Source of the DNA: Symsagittifera roscoffensis
Lineage: Eukaryota; Xenacoelomorpha; Acoela; Convolutidae
Assembly: GCF_963678635.1 (NCBI RefSeq)
Contig: NC_087069.1
Span: 56,280,952-56,344,951, forward strand
Length of the DNA: 64,000 nt
Reading direction: 5' to 3'
Shown: positions 19,558 to 28,659 of the stretch, piece by piece
Position numbering within the stretch: the first letter of the stretch is position 1
Layout: every line of letters starts with the position of its first letter
Made by a program: the position numbers and the translations under genes
Notes under the pieces: generated by a model
Told to the model about the DNA's origin: nothing
Database searches by the model: none
What the model saw: the letters and a program-made list of their open reading frames with translations, nothing else

Positions 19558-20496
19558 TTAAAAAAATGTTAGGGATGTGTCTTTTGTTTTTGTATATTTA
19601 TCTTTGATTAATATTTTACTATTCAAGATGTTGATTGTTGGTATATATTTAGAGATAAATGGTATTCCAATGATATTGTGTTTAATATCAGTGATATGGA
19701 ATATTTGTTTAAATGGTTTGGTTAAAATTTTGTTTTGCTCCATTGTTCTTGTGGGGAGAAGAAATAATTGAATTTTTCCGTAGTTTATTAATGTTGATCC
19801 TTGTGCTGTTGCTAGTTTGCTGGAGGTTTCAAGAGGTGTTAGCTTTGGGTGTAAGGTTTTTATTTCATTCCATGTGGGAATGTTTATTATATTTGATTCT
19901 GCTCCTGAATCAATTAAAAAATCAATTTCAAGATCTGGTGGTTGAAATTCTTTGCTTCTTGGACTTTCCAAAAGAAACGGTATTGTCCAAATTTTTTCTT
20001 TGGGATGTTCTTTTTGTATGTTTTGATAGATGTGATTTGTATTCAAGCATTTTGTTTTTTCGTTCTCATTGGGTTGGTTTGTAGTGTTAATTTCATTATT
20101 TTTTTGTGTCGTCGGTGTGGAATGGACGGGTTCAATATAATAATTGTGAAGGAGTTCTGATTGATTCTCATATATATGTGATGAAAAAGGTTCTTCATAT
20201 ATAACAGGTTCATAGTCAATTTTGACTTTTATCATGTTGATGGAGAGAGTGTTTTCTGCATCGCTTTCTGAATCTGATGATCCACAGTTTATTTGATTGA
20301 GTTGTAACGTATCAGTTACTGTGTCATCAATACCTGGAGGGTCTGATGTTGTTTCTGGATTAGATTGTACTTGATTAATATGTCTTTGATGTTTAGGTGT
20401 ACTACTTCTGTGGCGATTATTAGAATTATTATAGTTATTATTATTCCGGTGTGGTGATTGGGAATAATTTCTATAACGGTTATTATAACTTGAGCG
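19558..20496 (-). CDS. Aspartic protease domain
   Basis: Open frame between the TGA ending the nucleocapsid ORF and the TAA before pol, all in one frame. An internal ATG lies at 20235. The protease core is at about 19850-19920: 'IDFLIDSGAESNIIN' (catalytic Asp in the DSG triad) and, downstream, 'HNIIGIPFISKY', a flap-distal ILG-like motif. The first 100 codons are Asn/Gln-rich linker continuing the nucleocapsid tail. The enzyme cleaves Gag and Pol polyproteins. Reading gag-pro-pol in one frame with single TGA and TAA stops resembles readthrough-type expression, but decay is possible. Confidence 0.8.
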   Translation of the reverse strand, partial: RSSYNNRYRNYSQSPHRNNNNYNNSNNRHRSSTPKHQRHINQVQSNPETTSDPPGIDDTVTDTLQLNQINCGSSDSESDAENTLSINMIKVKIDYEPVIYEEPFSSHIYENQSELLHNYYIEPVHSTPTTQKNNEINTTNQPNENEKTKCLNTNHIYQNIQKEHPKEKIWTIPFLLESPRSKEFQPPDLEIDFLIDSGAESNIINIPTWNEIKTLHPKLTPLETSSKLATAQGSTLINYGKIQLFLLPTRTMEQNKILTKPFKQIFHITDIKHNIIGIPFISKYIPTINILNSKILIKDKYTKTKDTSLTFF

Positions 20497-21552
20497 TCAA
20501 TTTTGTGAATTATTTCGCGATCTGTTTTGGTAATTATTGTTTGGTCTGTTATAGTTCGATCTATTATATGAGTTATTCCTTGATTGATTGTTCGGGTAAT
20601 TCTGGTTTCGGTTGTTTGAATAACTTCTATTCCGATTATTGGGGTAGTTTCTATTCCTATTGTATGATGAAATTCGTGATTGATTGTTTGGATAATAATT
20701 ATTTCTTGATTGGGAATTAGATCTAGAAACAAATCGTTGTGTATTTGAATGTGATCTGGAGTAGTTATTTCGACTATTTGGTCTATTGTAGTGATTTTGT
20801 GATGAATTATGCGTGTTTCTTTGTTCTGGTGATCTTCCTCTATAACTTGAGTTATATGGTGATTGATTTCTTGTATAGTTTGTATTGTTCGGGAGTGGTT
20901 TTCCTGAACTGTTGTTGCTGTAGACTGTTTTGTTCGGTAGATTTTGATCTTTTTTCATGTATTGGTAGAATGATTTATTTGGTTCTTTATATTTTTGAGG
21001 TTTATTTCGATTGTCTTGCTGTTTTTGTCTACATTCAGAAATACTATGTCCGTATCGTCGGCAATAATTACACCATTTTTTGAAAGATGGTTTGCCTTTA
21101 AAGTTTGGGTGTTTTTCGTAAATATTGAGTATTTCAGTGATTTTTTCCACGAGGTCTGTATCTGATTCCTGTATATTGTTTATATTTGTGGAAGCTGTTT
21201 CAATTCTGTTAACGTATTGTAATTTCAGATTTTCCGTTTCTTCGAGTTTCATTGTGATTTCTGCTTGTTCTAGTTTGTCTACTAGTTTTCGAAAATCTAA
21301 GTCGGGTTCTCGAATTGACGAAGGATGGGATACTCTCTTTTTTCTTGCTATTTTCCTTAATTGTGGTGTTAAGGTCATCATTAAGATTTCTGTCATCTTT
21401 GTGTTTTTATAGTCATGTGTATTTAATGAATATGCTTTTCGAACTAGTGTTTCGATTCGTACTGCTAATTGCTTGATGGTTTCGTTTGGTAATCTGCGAA
21501 TTTCATTACTCTTTGAAAAATCTTTGTTGTTGTTTGTTTCTTTCGGAGTCAA
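20497..21552 (-). CDS. Gag C-terminal part: capsid end and nucleocapsid
   Basis: 351 codons opening within the last 15 codons of the longer gag ORF, in the +1 frame. Its first tracked codon is TTG, so it is a continuation, not an independent gene. The early part ('RRLPNETIKQLAVRIETLVR') matches the capsid C-terminal region of Gypsy Gags. A CCHC zinc knuckle, 'CNYCRRYGHSISEC', lies at about 21030-21075. A long Asn/Arg/Ser/Tyr-rich tail (YPNNRNR-type repeats) follows and probably binds RNA. It ends in a TGA beyond which the frame continues into protease. Confidence 0.75.
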   Translation of the reverse strand: MTPKETNNNKDFSKSNEIRRLPNETIKQLAVRIETLVRKAYSLNTHDYKNTKMTEILMMTLTPQLRKIARKKRVSHPSSIREPDLDFRKLVDKLEQAEITMKLEETENLKLQYVNRIETASTNINNIQESDTDLVEKITEILNIYEKHPNFKGKPSFKKWCNYCRRYGHSISECRQKQQDNRNKPQKYKEPNKSFYQYMKKDQNLPNKTVYSNNSSGKPLPNNTNYTRNQSPYNSSYRGRSPEQRNTHNSSQNHYNRPNSRNNYSRSHSNTQRFVSRSNSQSRNNYYPNNQSRISSYNRNRNYPNNRNRSYSNNRNQNYPNNQSRNNSYNRSNYNRPNNNYQNRSRNNSQN

Positions 21553-23605
21553 ACATTTTTGAAAATTCTTGTGTAAACTTTTTCCAATTTGATTTTATTT
21601 CTATAGGCAATACTGAAAACCATTTTTGGGCTGCGCCATCTAGAGTTGTTTGTATTAACGCTGTGCGTCGATGTATCCAGTTTTGATGTAGTGGCGTATT
21701 AATTAGTTCAGGTCCTATATTTAAAATCAAATTTGCTGTGACTGCATTTAAATAGTCTTCTACAGAATAATCAGGGTCTGTTCCTGTGAATACCATTAAA
21801 GGTTTATTTGATGTTATTGATGATCCACCCATAAGGTATGGATTCATCGTCATTTGTAATGATTCTGCTGCATTTGGCATTTGAGAAAAATTTGAAAGTT
21901 GATTTCTTGTTATTTCGTGTTGTTGAAGATAATATGGGAGTGGTATTTCATTTTGCATTTGTGCTGGTTGGTACGAGTTTGCAATCATTGGGTTTTGTTG
22001 CTGAATTGGTTGAAAAGATTGTGTATTAATTGGGTTTTGTTGTTGAATTGGTTGTTGGTTTTGTGTATCTATTGGTTGTGGAGAAAAAATTCTATTATAT
22101 GTATGTGGTTTCTGTATTCCTTGTCCACGATATTCTTGATTATAGGGTGTAAATATATCTGGTTGTAAGAAATCATCATCTGAGGATAAGTAATCCATTT
22201 GATAAGATGTTTGTTTTTTATTTTTATTTTGTTGAAAAAATGGATAGTTTTCACTACGATCCTGTGGAGCATGTAAATTTGTTTGGAAATTTACTGAATT
22301 AGGTGGTGCCATTGGGTTATCCCAGTTTCGAGATCTTGTATAATTACTAAAATTTTTTCGTGGTTGATAATTTGTTTTTGATGGATGTGTGTAATTATAA
22401 TTATGGTCTGCAAAGTTGTTTCTAGTGAACGTTTTGCGTGTTTTTGGCGGTATTGTCATGGGTCTGTATGTTTGGTAATCCATGTGTGAATATTTTGGGG
22501 CAACTGAAGGTTTAACGGTTGATTGTAAGGTTACCTGTGTTTGTGAAGGGTTTGTATTTCTTGGTGTTGTTAAGTTTGGACGTATTGGTGAAATACTTTG
22601 TTGTGTAGTTGTTGTGTGTACGATTTCTTCATTTATGAAGTGTGATGGTGTCTGGATATCTTGTTGAGTAAGATTCCTAGTTCCATTGAGGTTTTCATTG
22701 TGTATGACTGTAGAGTTTAAACTATTATTTTGCATATCGGGTAAAAATGTATTATAGTTTAATGGTGTTGCATCAATGGTTAATGGTATTACTCGTACAT
22801 AATCTCTTACATAAGATATCGCACTTATTGCTTGACTTGAGATTGATTGTGGGAAGTTTATGGATGCGGGATGAGACCATTCGGGGTCCCAAACATAGTC
22901 TGATTGTTCTGTGATGGCAGTATCATCGTTTGAGTTTTGGGGTCTAAAATTTTTTCTTGCTTGTGAAATTAAATCAATATTATGCGTGAAATAATCTATT
23001 ATGGACCATGCCAAAATTTTTTGTAAGTCGTGTTTTGTATGTTGTGAAACTTCATCTTTCGTGAAATTTTCTTTAATTATATTTAGAAAACTAGAGAGTA
23101 GTGTGATTTCATGTCGTACTCTTATATGTTTAGATGTTTCTGTCGGTGAGACATTTGGTATCTGGATTTCGTTTTCTAATATCGAGATATAACTATATAT
23201 TATCGCAAAAACTTCATTGGTGAATATGGAGTTTGCTCTTTGTGAGTTATGATTTTGGATGCTTTTTATATATTCTGAGAATACTTTTGAGAATTCTAAA
23301 TCAAGGTCGTCTGTTTGAATTATATATTTACTGTGATTCTGGTTTGGTGAGCTGAATTCTATGGAGTAGATTCCGTATTGTTGTGTTAGGTTACATATAT
23401 CTTTTAGATAGTGATCGATAATTTGTCTTTTGATTTTTACATCTGGGAACTCTGTTTTACATGGACTGATTCCGGGTTCAAACAAATTTAAGAGTAAATT
23501 TTTGCAGAATATATGCTGTCCTCTATCAGTGGTTGCATCTACGATAAAGGGGAAAATATCATCATCATCTGGACTTTCTTCACCTGGGGTGTGCGTTGAG
23601 CTCAT
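21506..23605 (-). CDS. gag: Gag: long N-terminal region and capsid N-terminus
   Basis: 699 codons with ATG at 23605. The recognisable Ty3/Gypsy capsid domain starts only near residue 590: 'DYSVEDYLNAVTANLIL', 'WIHRRTALIQTTLDGAAQKW', then 'WKKFTQEF'. It breaks off at a TAA just where the capsid C-terminal half begins in the +1 frame. The 590-residue N-terminal extension is unusual. It begins acidic ('EESPDDDDIF'), has a helical-looking middle, then a Gln/Asn/Pro-rich part with near-repeats ('QPIQQQNP' twice). Gag forms the particle and packages RNA. The frame break within capsid would abolish a full Gag unless +1 frameshifting occurs. Confidence 0.8.
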   Translation of the reverse strand: MSSTHTPGEESPDDDDIFPFIVDATTDRGQHIFCKNLLLNLFEPGISPCKTEFPDVKIKRQIIDHYLKDICNLTQQYGIYSIEFSSPNQNHSKYIIQTDDLDLEFSKVFSEYIKSIQNHNSQRANSIFTNEVFAIIYSYISILENEIQIPNVSPTETSKHIRVRHEITLLSSFLNIIKENFTKDEVSQHTKHDLQKILAWSIIDYFTHNIDLISQARKNFRPQNSNDDTAITEQSDYVWDPEWSHPASINFPQSISSQAISAISYVRDYVRVIPLTIDATPLNYNTFLPDMQNNSLNSTVIHNENLNGTRNLTQQDIQTPSHFINEEIVHTTTTQQSISPIRPNLTTPRNTNPSQTQVTLQSTVKPSVAPKYSHMDYQTYRPMTIPPKTRKTFTRNNFADHNYNYTHPSKTNYQPRKNFSNYTRSRNWDNPMAPPNSVNFQTNLHAPQDRSENYPFFQQNKNKKQTSYQMDYLSSDDDFLQPDIFTPYNQEYRGQGIQKPHTYNRIFSPQPIDTQNQQPIQQQNPINTQSFQPIQQQNPMIANSYQPAQMQNEIPLPYYLQQHEITRNQLSNFSQMPNAAESLQMTMNPYLMGGSSITSNKPLMVFTGTDPDYSVEDYLNAVTANLILNIGPELINTPLHQNWIHRRTALIQTTLDGAAQKWFSVLPIEIKSNWKKFTQEFSKMFDSERNKQQQRFFKE

Positions 23606-24047
23606 TTTTTCGTTCGATGACTGTTAATTTGTAATTATCAATGTGTCTAATTGGTTGATTCCAATTGTATAAATGTACTGGTTTGTGTTTATACTGCTTT
23701 TTTATTCTTCTTTTTCCTCTTTTTGATGAATTTGAAGTTGTTTCTGAGTCAGAGAAATATAATTGATCGTGAATTGGGCAATTTTTATCTATTGATTCTT
23801 TTAGTTTATAAAGTTCGTCTAAACTGTTGGTTTCTGATTCTGAAAATGCGTTTCGATTTTTTGAAAATCTTTTTCGTGTTATTTGTCTTTGTTTAGTTAT
23901 TATTTTTCTCTTTAATGTTTGTCGTTTTGTTCTAATGTATCCAACTGTTTGTGTATGAGGTGTGATTACAAGGTCGTATTTTTTGTTATCTATTTCACAA
24001 TTGTGTAAAACGATTGTTTGTTTATTTCCTAGGTTTTTAAATGACAT
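23580..24047 (-). CDS. ORF A: basic protein upstream of gag, unknown
   Basis: 155 codons, ATG at 24047, overlapping the gag start by 26 bases in another frame. The product is highly basic in the middle (several K/R clusters, for example 'KRQTLKRKIITKQRQITRKR'), then acidic/serine-rich, then basic again ('SKRGKRRIKKQYKHK'). It looks like a nucleic-acid-binding or nuclear/nucleolar-targeted protein. An ORF before gag is uncommon for Ty3/Gypsy elements. Function unknown. Confidence 0.5.
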   Translation of the reverse strand: MSFKNLGNKQTIVLHNCEIDNKKYDLVITPHTQTVGYIRTKRQTLKRKIITKQRQITRKRFSKNRNAFSESETNSLDELYKLKESIDKNCPIHDQLYFSDSETTSNSSKRGKRRIKKQYKHKPVHLYNWNQPIRHIDNYKLTVIERKNELNAHPR

Positions 24048-25274
24048 AAGGTTTAGGATGACGGATGCAAAAGGTTGTTAAATGATTTCTATTTGCTTAA
24101 ACTGTTAGTCCTTACGATTTTTTTGTTAGCCTAACCTGGGTCTATTTGTTCAGGGTTGGGGAGAAAAGTATATCGATTCCGAAGAATGATTTTATACTTT
24201 CTCGTGGGTAGTATAAGCTAAGGTGTTAACTTACTTAATCTTACTTAAGGGTAGTGATTGTGTTCAGGGTTGGAGAATAGTAAATCGATCCACAAGGTTC
24301 AGGTATAATTAGAACGCGAGTAGTTCGTTAGATACTATTTTAAACTTACTAAGTTTAAGATTTATCCTGGGTCTGGTAAGAGGGGGGATCAAGTGAAGGA
24401 TGAATAACCGAAGTTCTTCACTGTTTATCCTAATTTGAATGATTAGTTTTGTTCAAAAATTTCTATTAGTCCTGGGTTTTTAGAAAGGGTTGGATAGTGA
24501 ATTGACGTTTGAGGTCGTTAGACACTAGTTAAGTGGGTGGGGGAGAACAAAGTTGTTCTTTTTGATCCAAGGATAGGCCTTGATGATCAAGTTTTAAATT
24601 TAATTAAATAGAAAATGATTTAAGATCCAAGGATAAGCCTTGATGATCTGATTTTAAAATTAAGTGAATTTAAGTTTAAAATGTTTTAAATTTGTGTAAA
24701 GAATAAATTTAGTATTTTTATGATATTAGTGAGGTTTTGAATGCTGTTATGTTTAGGCGATGAAGCTGGAACAACAGGATGATTTATAATTACTAACCAT
24801 TTATTGTCATGCTACTAATTTTTATTTTGATTTTTCAATAAATATTTTTCAAACATGTTTTTTATATTACTGCAGAATTTAGGAAAACGATCTGAGATCT
24901 TTTTATCAATCGTTATTGTATATTAATAATTTTGTTTAGCGCCTGAAATGATTTTGAAGATTGACTTCAAAATTTTATGTTTGCAAATGAAAATCTAAAT
25001 TCATTGCTAGTAGTATTCTAAATACAAAAGTTTGTTCTGGCTTTTGCCGAACTATCATATAACTATATGGTAAGTTTCTGCTTTGTCGTATGTCGTCTCT
25101 GGTTCGAGGTCTTCTTCCAATTCCGGGTAGTTCTGTTATCGTTCGGAATATTGGCTCTGATCTATTGAGTCGTAGAGACATTTCGATTAAATTATTGTCG
25201 TATAACATTTTGTAAATGTTTTGTCTAAATTCTAATCTATTATTGGTTAATGCTAAGCTATTAAGGTCTTGTTC
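24048..25274 (-). other. 5' leader of the giant element
   Basis: Non-coding leader of about 1.2 kb between primer-binding site and ORF A, with near-repeats. A GATCCAAGGATA(G/A)GCCTTGATGATC unit occurs twice (about 24565 and 24621). A TGTTCAGGGTTGG(G)GAGAA unit recurs near 24148 and 24259. Such structured leaders often carry packaging or dimer signals. Contains the short leader ORF at 24975-25208. Confidence 0.5.
24975..25208 (-). CDS. Leader ORF, 77 codons, first ATG after the 5' LTR
   Basis: Begins at the first ATG downstream of the 5' LTR. The peptide is Arg-rich in the middle ('GIGRRPRTRDDIRQSRN') and not recognised. In spliced retroelement messages a short 5' coding exon can supply the initiator Met for downstream ORFs, so it might serve ORF X, which has none. 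I see no convincing GT donor within it. It could also be an upstream regulatory ORF or chance. Confidence 0.3.
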   Translation of the reverse strand: MLYDNNLIEMSLRLNRSEPIFRTITELPGIGRRPRTRDDIRQSRNLPYSYMIVRQKPEQTFVFRILLAMNLDFHLQT

Positions 25275-25275
25275 G

Positions 25276-25293
25276 AGACTTATGGTCGCACCA
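25276..25293 (-). promoter_or_regulatory. Putative primer-binding site of the giant element
   Basis: Two bases inside the 5' LTR on the minus strand is TGGTGCGACCATAAGTCT. It starts with the TGG expected to pair with a tRNA CCA end. The tRNA species is not identified. Confidence 0.5.
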
Positions 25294-25295
25294 GA

Positions 25296-25705
25296 TGAGT
25301 TAGGACCGAAGTGTATAACTCATAGAGTAATTTCGGATAGGGTACACCGTCTGCTCGTCACGCTATCTTATTTTCGGCCGGATAGATTCGTGCAACTTCT
25401 TAGTCTAATACCGATCCTAATCTTACTCTTATACTATCTAGTCTCAGGTTGTTTAACTAGTTTCTGCTAGGCTCAATAGATCTAGGGTATACTGGTTTAT
25501 TGCGGCTGCTGAAGTACTCGGGAGAGTTCAACTAATTTCTAAGTTAAATTCAAATCTCTCTGGTGCTGAAATTACAAGTAATTTCAGCACTTACAAATAA
25601 GTGGATTGTTAGTTAGATGGATCATGATTGGTTAATATTAAATACTTTACATTGGTAAAATATCTAATTTATCCAATCATAAAATGTAGTTTAGATCAGG
25701 TTCCA
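25296..25705 (-). repeat. 5' LTR of the giant Gypsy element
   Basis: 410 bp, matching 6987-7396 with about three visible substitutions. Followed on the plus strand by the ACTG target duplication (25706-25709). It should contain the promoter for minus-strand transcription. Confidence 0.95.
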
Positions 25706-25709
25706 ACTG

Positions 25710-28397
25710 AGTCTTTTCTTTTCAAAAGCCGCTCCTAGACGCTTTTTATGAGCTTTTTAAGTTAGGTGAGATTTAGTTTCTTGCAGGTGGATTGTCTTAA
25801 AATCAGCCGTTCTCTGAGATTTTGAGTTTTTCTTAAGATTTGGGCAGCGGCAAATCTCGGATTTTCTCGATCGTATGGGCTGCGGAATTTTGAAAAATTT
25901 TGAAAATTTTTTCTATTTCGACCAATTTGTTTTCTTAGCTATTTCACATTACTATAAAGATCCTCTTTTGGTGAATATTTTTGCGCCGGAGGCGAGTTTT
26001 TGAACAAAAAACAGGCCAAAAAGACATTTTTAGGCACACTTTTGGAAAATTTTGACTGAACAAGTTGCGTTTTTCGGCGCTCACTTCCTCAAATTAAATC
26101 TATATTGGCGCTAAAACGCTTGTGGCAAAATTTTAGGGTCGGTCAGTCAAAAATAGACGTCATAAATTAGCACCAAATGAGGAGGCCCTTTGGGTCGGCG
26201 GAGGGGCGAATATCCTTTGAGGGGGAGTCCGCCTCACCCCCACCATTAAATCCCTCCTTGAATTTGGGCATTTATCATCCAGAACTAATTTGTTTTGAAA
26301 CAAACACAAAAAATTAAACTGAATTAGAACAATTAAATTTACAGTTTGAGATTTATCGAAGGATGCGAGTCATTTAATTCTAAATTCATGAAAAAAGCTT
26401 GTTTAATAAGTCCTCAGAATGGAAAAAAATAATGGTACAGAGCTTTCGACTCTTTTCCACTCCCCCCCCCCCCATATTTCAACTTTTCAATTTCACCCAA
26501 TATTTCGCCCAAGCTAAACTTTGTCTCACGGTAAGTCATGAGGCATAGATTCGTTTTAGTTTGGATAGAATGGTGCAGATAGACAACATTTTATGAGAGT
26601 GAAAAAGTGGACGACTACGGGTAAGTTTACTTTTAGCCCGAAATGGTAGAACCTTTTTGACTTATCGGCTGGACAAAATAAAGTAATCCTTCTTGAAGAT
26701 TTTGAGCCCTGAAAGTACCATCACAAAATTTCGAAAGATAATTAATAAAACAGATTTTGCCAAAAAAAATCTTGGCTAATCCTGATTTATCCTTGAAACA
26801 TGGCAATCTTTCCAAGATCTTGGCAAGATATACATGTCAAGTATATGCTCGCAAAAAAGTTATTCATCAAAACTTGGGGTCCATGATCTTGTCAAAATAT
26901 ACATGGTATTATGAATCATGAAAACATTGGAAAGATCGCAACAAATCTTGTCAAGGTATCCATGATTCTCATTTAAAAATTGAAAACGATTGCAATGGTA
27001 ATCATACACAAGTTTGAGTCTCATCAAATGAAATTCAGCAAATCTTCCTAGCTTTTTCTAGATTTTGTTTTCGGCGTTTTTCGATTCTGATTCGTGTGAT
27101 TTCGATATAGGATTTTTTGGAGAAGGGAAGCGCAAAAATTTTGTTATCAATATACTAACCAGGTTTTGCTTACAAGAGTTTGTTGAATGTTGTTGTCCAA
27201 TCAATTTTGTCTCCATAGCTCTTTATGGTAGTTAGCGTGTGAGGGGAAGCATTTACAGTCTTCGTCGGACAAATAATGCTGAAGCTTCCGTCCTGAATAC
27301 CGCCTCTCCTTGAGAGCTGAGCTCGATACCGTCATATGTAGCTACTTCAACAATCAGGTTTGTAGGCAGTTGCCACTCCTCTTGCAGCAGCGCTTTCAAA
27401 AAATTCCAAGATCATGGAAAAACTTGCCAAGAGCATATTGAGGTTTCCAAGTAACATGGGAATCTTGCACGATCTTGCATGTTAACTGGGCAAGACTTTC
27501 CAAGATCGAAACACTCAGCGGAGAAGGAGTGGAGAAGAGCCGAGTTTCCAAGCAAGTTTCTAGACGCATGTTGTGTGAAACATGGTATGGGATTTTTATG
27601 ACATGCCTTTTGTTACTGCATTAGTTTTGATTGGGAGCACTTGAAGCAACAAAAGTTTTGTTATTTTTTCCCTTATTAAATTGCAAACCTATGTATTTTG
27701 TGACAGAAATGCAACTGAAACTTTATTGCGTTCGAAAAATTTGCGGATTAATTTACTGTGAGCAACTTTCACTTTTTGCGACGGGAAAAAAGTATTTTGT
27801 GAGACGTGATGCAAGTTTTTAAAAAAAAGTTTTAATTAATTGATTTTAATTTAAAAGTTTTTGATGACGAAGAGGCATATACATCGGAGGCTAGCCAAAA
27901 ATTGTTCAAAAATTTGTCATGTTTTTTTTCAGTAAATACTCTTTACAAAACAAAATTAAAATGTTTTCTCCTATTTGCTATAAAACTTGAAAAAAAAATA
28001 AAACAATATTAGATTCCAAATAAGAGGCTTAAAAGTGCTGCTTTACTAATTTTGGTGCCCGCTGTTGACTTTCTTTGTATCTGGAAAATTACTTAAAGTG
28101 TGTATTAAAGTTCCATAATATTATTAATACCAGTATTGGGTGATCTCAAAAAAACAATGAAATTCTGAAACCTTGGAAATAGCACTGTTTGACTGTTTTC
28201 TATGTATATTCTACTTTGGAGTATTTTGCCTGATCCTCTTTTTTGTTAGATACAATTTGACTGAAAAATAATTATTTTGGATTGATAATAGACTACACTC
28301 ATAATTATTACATAATTAACAAAAAAACGCTAGTCATAGAAACCTCATACCAGAGCAATTGTCATGGAAACCAGTTTTTCCATAGATTGCATTTATG
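25710..28397. other. No recognisable gene; degenerate short repeats
   Basis: AT-rich spacer between two LTR elements. Around 26795-26965 and 27405-27505 there are several loose copies of an AAGATCTTG(G/T)CAAGATATACATG-like motif. A C10 run lies at about 26463. No ORF has domain-like composition. Confidence 0.5.
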
Positions 28398-28402
28398 GAA
28401 TG

Positions 28403-28659
28403 TGTCATACCGCTACTGCAGTAGCAGTATTTATTATACGTATGTACATCTAACCTCTGGTGCTCAATCATTATTTTATGGTATTCTCAAGGTCATACGT
28501 AAGTGTTGACACTGAGATTAAGCGAGAGATCAGAGTACTTAACAATGATCTATCTCTCAGTACATAAGAAACCAAGAAAAGAGACAATCTAAATTCAATA
28601 TTCAGAATACAGTATTGAATTACAACTTGTTTTCAATTGATATCGCAACGCATATCACA
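28403..28659 (+). repeat. 5' LTR of the young Gypsy element
   Basis: 257 bp, begins TGTCATACCGCTACTGCAG and ends CGCATATCACA. Identical to 35343-35599 except for one C/A difference near the 3' end. Confidence 0.95.

Larger units (their letters stand above)
6987..25705 (-). mobile_element. Giant env-bearing Ty3/Gypsy (errantivirus-like) element, 18.7 kb
   Basis: Bounded by two 410-bp direct repeats (TG...CA ends) that differ at about three positions. It is flanked by a 4-bp target duplication ACTG (6983-6986 and 25706-25709). Coding capacity is on the minus strand in retroviral order: leader ORF, basic ORF, gag, nucleocapsid, protease, RT-RNase H-integrase, 2-TM ORF, Met-less ORF, env, env tail, 3' ORF in two parts. 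Typical Ty3/Gypsy elements with env are much shorter. The extra length comes from a long gag N-terminus, about 2.8 kb of extra ORFs and long non-coding ends. The near-identical LTRs mean recent insertion, yet several ORFs are divided by in-frame stops or frameshifts. Four-base duplications are known for errantiviruses. Confidence 0.92.

Noticed and set aside
20316-20732. 138-codon Ile/Thr-rich minus-strand ORF
   Set aside because: Out-of-frame reading of the Asn/Arg/Tyr-rich nucleocapsid tail repeats.
6987-25705. Alternative genetic code to explain in-frame TGA and TAA codons
   Set aside because: The GCNT-like exons and the young Gypsy ORFs use standard stops and contain no internal TAA/TGA. 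The stops are confined to mobile elements.
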